Source of the DNA: a bacterium
GTDB taxonomy: Bacteria > Bacillota > Clostridia > Oscillospirales > Acutalibacteraceae
Assembly (NCBI GenBank): GCA_020626545.1
Contig: JAHKZS010000109.1
Location: 1 to 6,369, forward strand
Direction: 5' to 3'
Length of the DNA: 6,369 bases
The position numbers and the translations under genes were made by a program. Under the pieces are notes generated by a model that was not told the DNA's origin, did no database searches, and saw only the letters and a list, made by a program, of their open reading frames with translations. The first letter of the stretch is position 1, and each line of letters starts with the position of its first letter. This document shows, one piece after another, positions 5,397 through 6,369 of the stretch.

Positions 5397-6369
5397 TTAT
5401 GCGTAAACAGCGTGGTAATTTCCGCCATACTCAAATACATAAGCCTTAGTCTGAGTAGCGCTTCCGTTACCGTCAGCGGTAAACCATGTGTTGCCGTTAC
5501 GGATACAGAAACCTGTTACATCATTAGGAATAGTTGCTGTATACATATTGAATTTCTGAGCCGCGTTGCTCCAATAGGACGAACCTACAGACTTCTGCTC
5601 AGTTTTTCCTGTAGAGGTCACATTAGCGTCGCCTTCACCGTCTTTGCCGCCCCAGTAATGTACCTGGTAGCTGCCTGCGTTGAGGTTAAGATACTCAATT
5701 ACACCTAAGCTTATAGTCTTAGTAGTAGCTACGGTAGTAGGCGCTACGGTTGTAGGAGCTACTGTTGTGGGAGCTACTGTAGTAGGAGCAACTGTTGTGG
5801 GCTCTGCTGTTGTGGGAGCTACAGTAGTAGGAGCTTCTGTGGGCTTAGCTGTAGCGGGAGCTGTTGTCTCAACGATATCGTCGAAATCAACTTCGCCGTT
5901 ATCAACCTTGTACTCATTAACAGAACCGTCAGCCTTTACGAGCTTGCCGTCGAGGTCAGCTAAAGCAGTCTTTTTGCCTTCGTTTACGAGTACCTCACCT
6001 TTCCAGACGTCATTGCTCCAAGACTGGAACTGGATAGCGTTAACGTTTGTGTAATCAGCTGTGAAAGTAACCTTGTAAACTGCTACGCCGTCTACAGTTT
6101 CGTCAGTCTTTTCCATTGTGAACTGGTGCCAGAACTCAGGATCTGTACCTGCTTCGTCGTTGAGGTTGAGCTTGAATGTGTAACCCGCGGTTACGTCAGC
6201 AGCCTTAGGCACGAAGAAGTATGTGTAGCTTGTCGAGGGAGCGGCTGTTGTAGGAGCTAAAGTTGTAGGAGCTGCTGTAGTAGCTTCTCCGCTTTCTGTC
6301 CAAGAGTTAACTTCCCATTTGCCGTCAGTGTTCTTCTCTGTCGGATAGTAGCCTGTTACCTTGTTATCG
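5397..6369 (-). CDS. Secreted modular protein with Thr/Pro linkers, C-terminal part (partial)
   Basis: The frame stays open to the right edge (last full codon GAT at 6368-6366), so 323 residues of the C-terminal part are visible. The GTG at 6212 is internal and not a credible start. In order: a segment ending in KWEVNSW; a short Thr/Ala/Pro linker (about 6255-6300); a beta-rich module beginning TSYTYFVPK (about 6240-5870) with many aromatics; a long PTTVA linker (5715-5867); and a C-terminal module (about 5400-5710) with VHYWGG, a Tyr-Thr-Ala-Thr-Ile-Pro stretch and GNTWF. This layout resembles extracellular carbohydrate-binding proteins of ruminococci, and the module pattern loosely recalls starch-binding CBM25/26 domains; that is inference. 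No LPXTG, SLH or dockerin is present at the end. The N-terminus, signal peptide and any catalytic domain are outside the window. Confidence 0.85.
   Translation of the reverse strand, partial: DNKVTGYYPTEKNTDGKWEVNSWTESGEATTAAPTTLAPTTAAPSTSYTYFFVPKAADVTAGYTFKLNLNDEAGTDPEFWHQFTMEKTDETVDGVAVYKVTFTADYTNVNAIQFQSWSNDVWKGEVLVNEGKKTALADLDGKLVKADGSVNEYKVDNGEVDFDDIVETTAPATAKPTEAPTTVAPTTAEPTTVAPTTVAPTTVAPTTVAPTTVATTKTISLGVIEYLNLNAGSYQVHYWGGKDGEGDANVTSTGKTEQKSVGSSYWSNAAQKFNMYTATIPNDVTGFCIRNGNTWFTADGNGSATQTKAYVFEYGGNYHAVYA
5733..5822 (-). repeat. 15-bp coding tandem repeat (Val-Ala-Pro-Thr-Thr linker)
   Basis: Six consecutive 15-bp units encode VAPTT, AEPTT, VAPTT, VAPTT, VAPTT and VAPTT. A degenerate unit lies on each side (PTEAPTT before, VATTKT after), within a Thr/Pro-rich linker spanning 5715-5867. 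Codons vary between units at third positions (Thr ACA/ACT/ACC, Val GTA/GTT), so the units are not freshly duplicated. The linker probably forms a flexible, possibly O-glycosylated spacer between two extracellular modules. Copy number may vary between strains. Confidence 0.85.

Noticed and set aside
5715..5867. Regular repeats resembling a CRISPR array
   Set aside because: The 15-bp units are contiguous with no spacers and code for a PTTVA linker.
5680..6054. Plus-strand open frame encoding a Val-Val-Gly-Ala-Thr repeat protein
   Set aside because: It is the antisense reading of the PTTVA linker repeat; the minus frame gives coherent modules and is followed by a proper terminator.
6210..6212. 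GTG codon as the start of the right-hand gene
   Set aside because: The frame continues without a stop to the window edge and encodes more linker and module sequence upstream, so the GTG is an internal valine codon.

Overview
The window looks like chromosomal DNA of a gut-type clostridial Firmicute, most likely in or near Ruminococcus (Oscillospiraceae). The signs are a T-box leader with a perfect class I motif, AGGAGG ribosome binding sites, consensus sigma-A promoters, a Firmicutes-type rRNA leader, and a secreted protein with the Pro-Thr-Thr-Val-Ala linkers common in that group. Placement is inferred from style, not from a search.

Layout. Positions 1-37 are the 5' end of a 16S rRNA gene on the minus strand. 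Its leader, with a boxA-like antitermination element, and a perfect-consensus promoter lie to the right (38-271). Back to back with it, a second perfect-consensus promoter (317-345) fires rightward into a roughly 260-nt T-box riboswitch (about 352-613), which controls leuA (639-2324), a 2-isopropylmalate synthase of the long type. leuA is alone in its unit. It is followed by a short tandem repeat and a strong hairpin terminator placed between convergent genes.

From 5274 leftward to 2459 there is one tight four-gene minus-strand operon: a cyclase/kynurenine-formamidase-like metal hydrolase, a HAD phosphatase of the phosphoglycolate phosphatase type, QueH (epoxyqueuosine reductase of tRNA queuosine synthesis) and a CaCA-family Ca2+/cation antiporter. 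Junctions are a 1-nt overlap, an 11-nt overlap and an 8-nt gap, so the genes are probably cotranscribed from the extended -10 promoter at 5307-5334. The products do not form an obvious single pathway.

At the right end (5397-6369, minus strand, open past the edge) is the C-terminal part of a probable extracellular protein. It has two beta-rich, aromatic-rich modules separated by Thr/Pro linkers, one of them encoded by a 15-bp tandem repeat. A UUCG-capped terminator ends it.

I found no mobile element, CRISPR array, tRNA or toxin/defence system, and no convincing undescribed system. The most informative parts are the regulatory DNA at 1-640 and the unusual gene mix of the four-gene operon.
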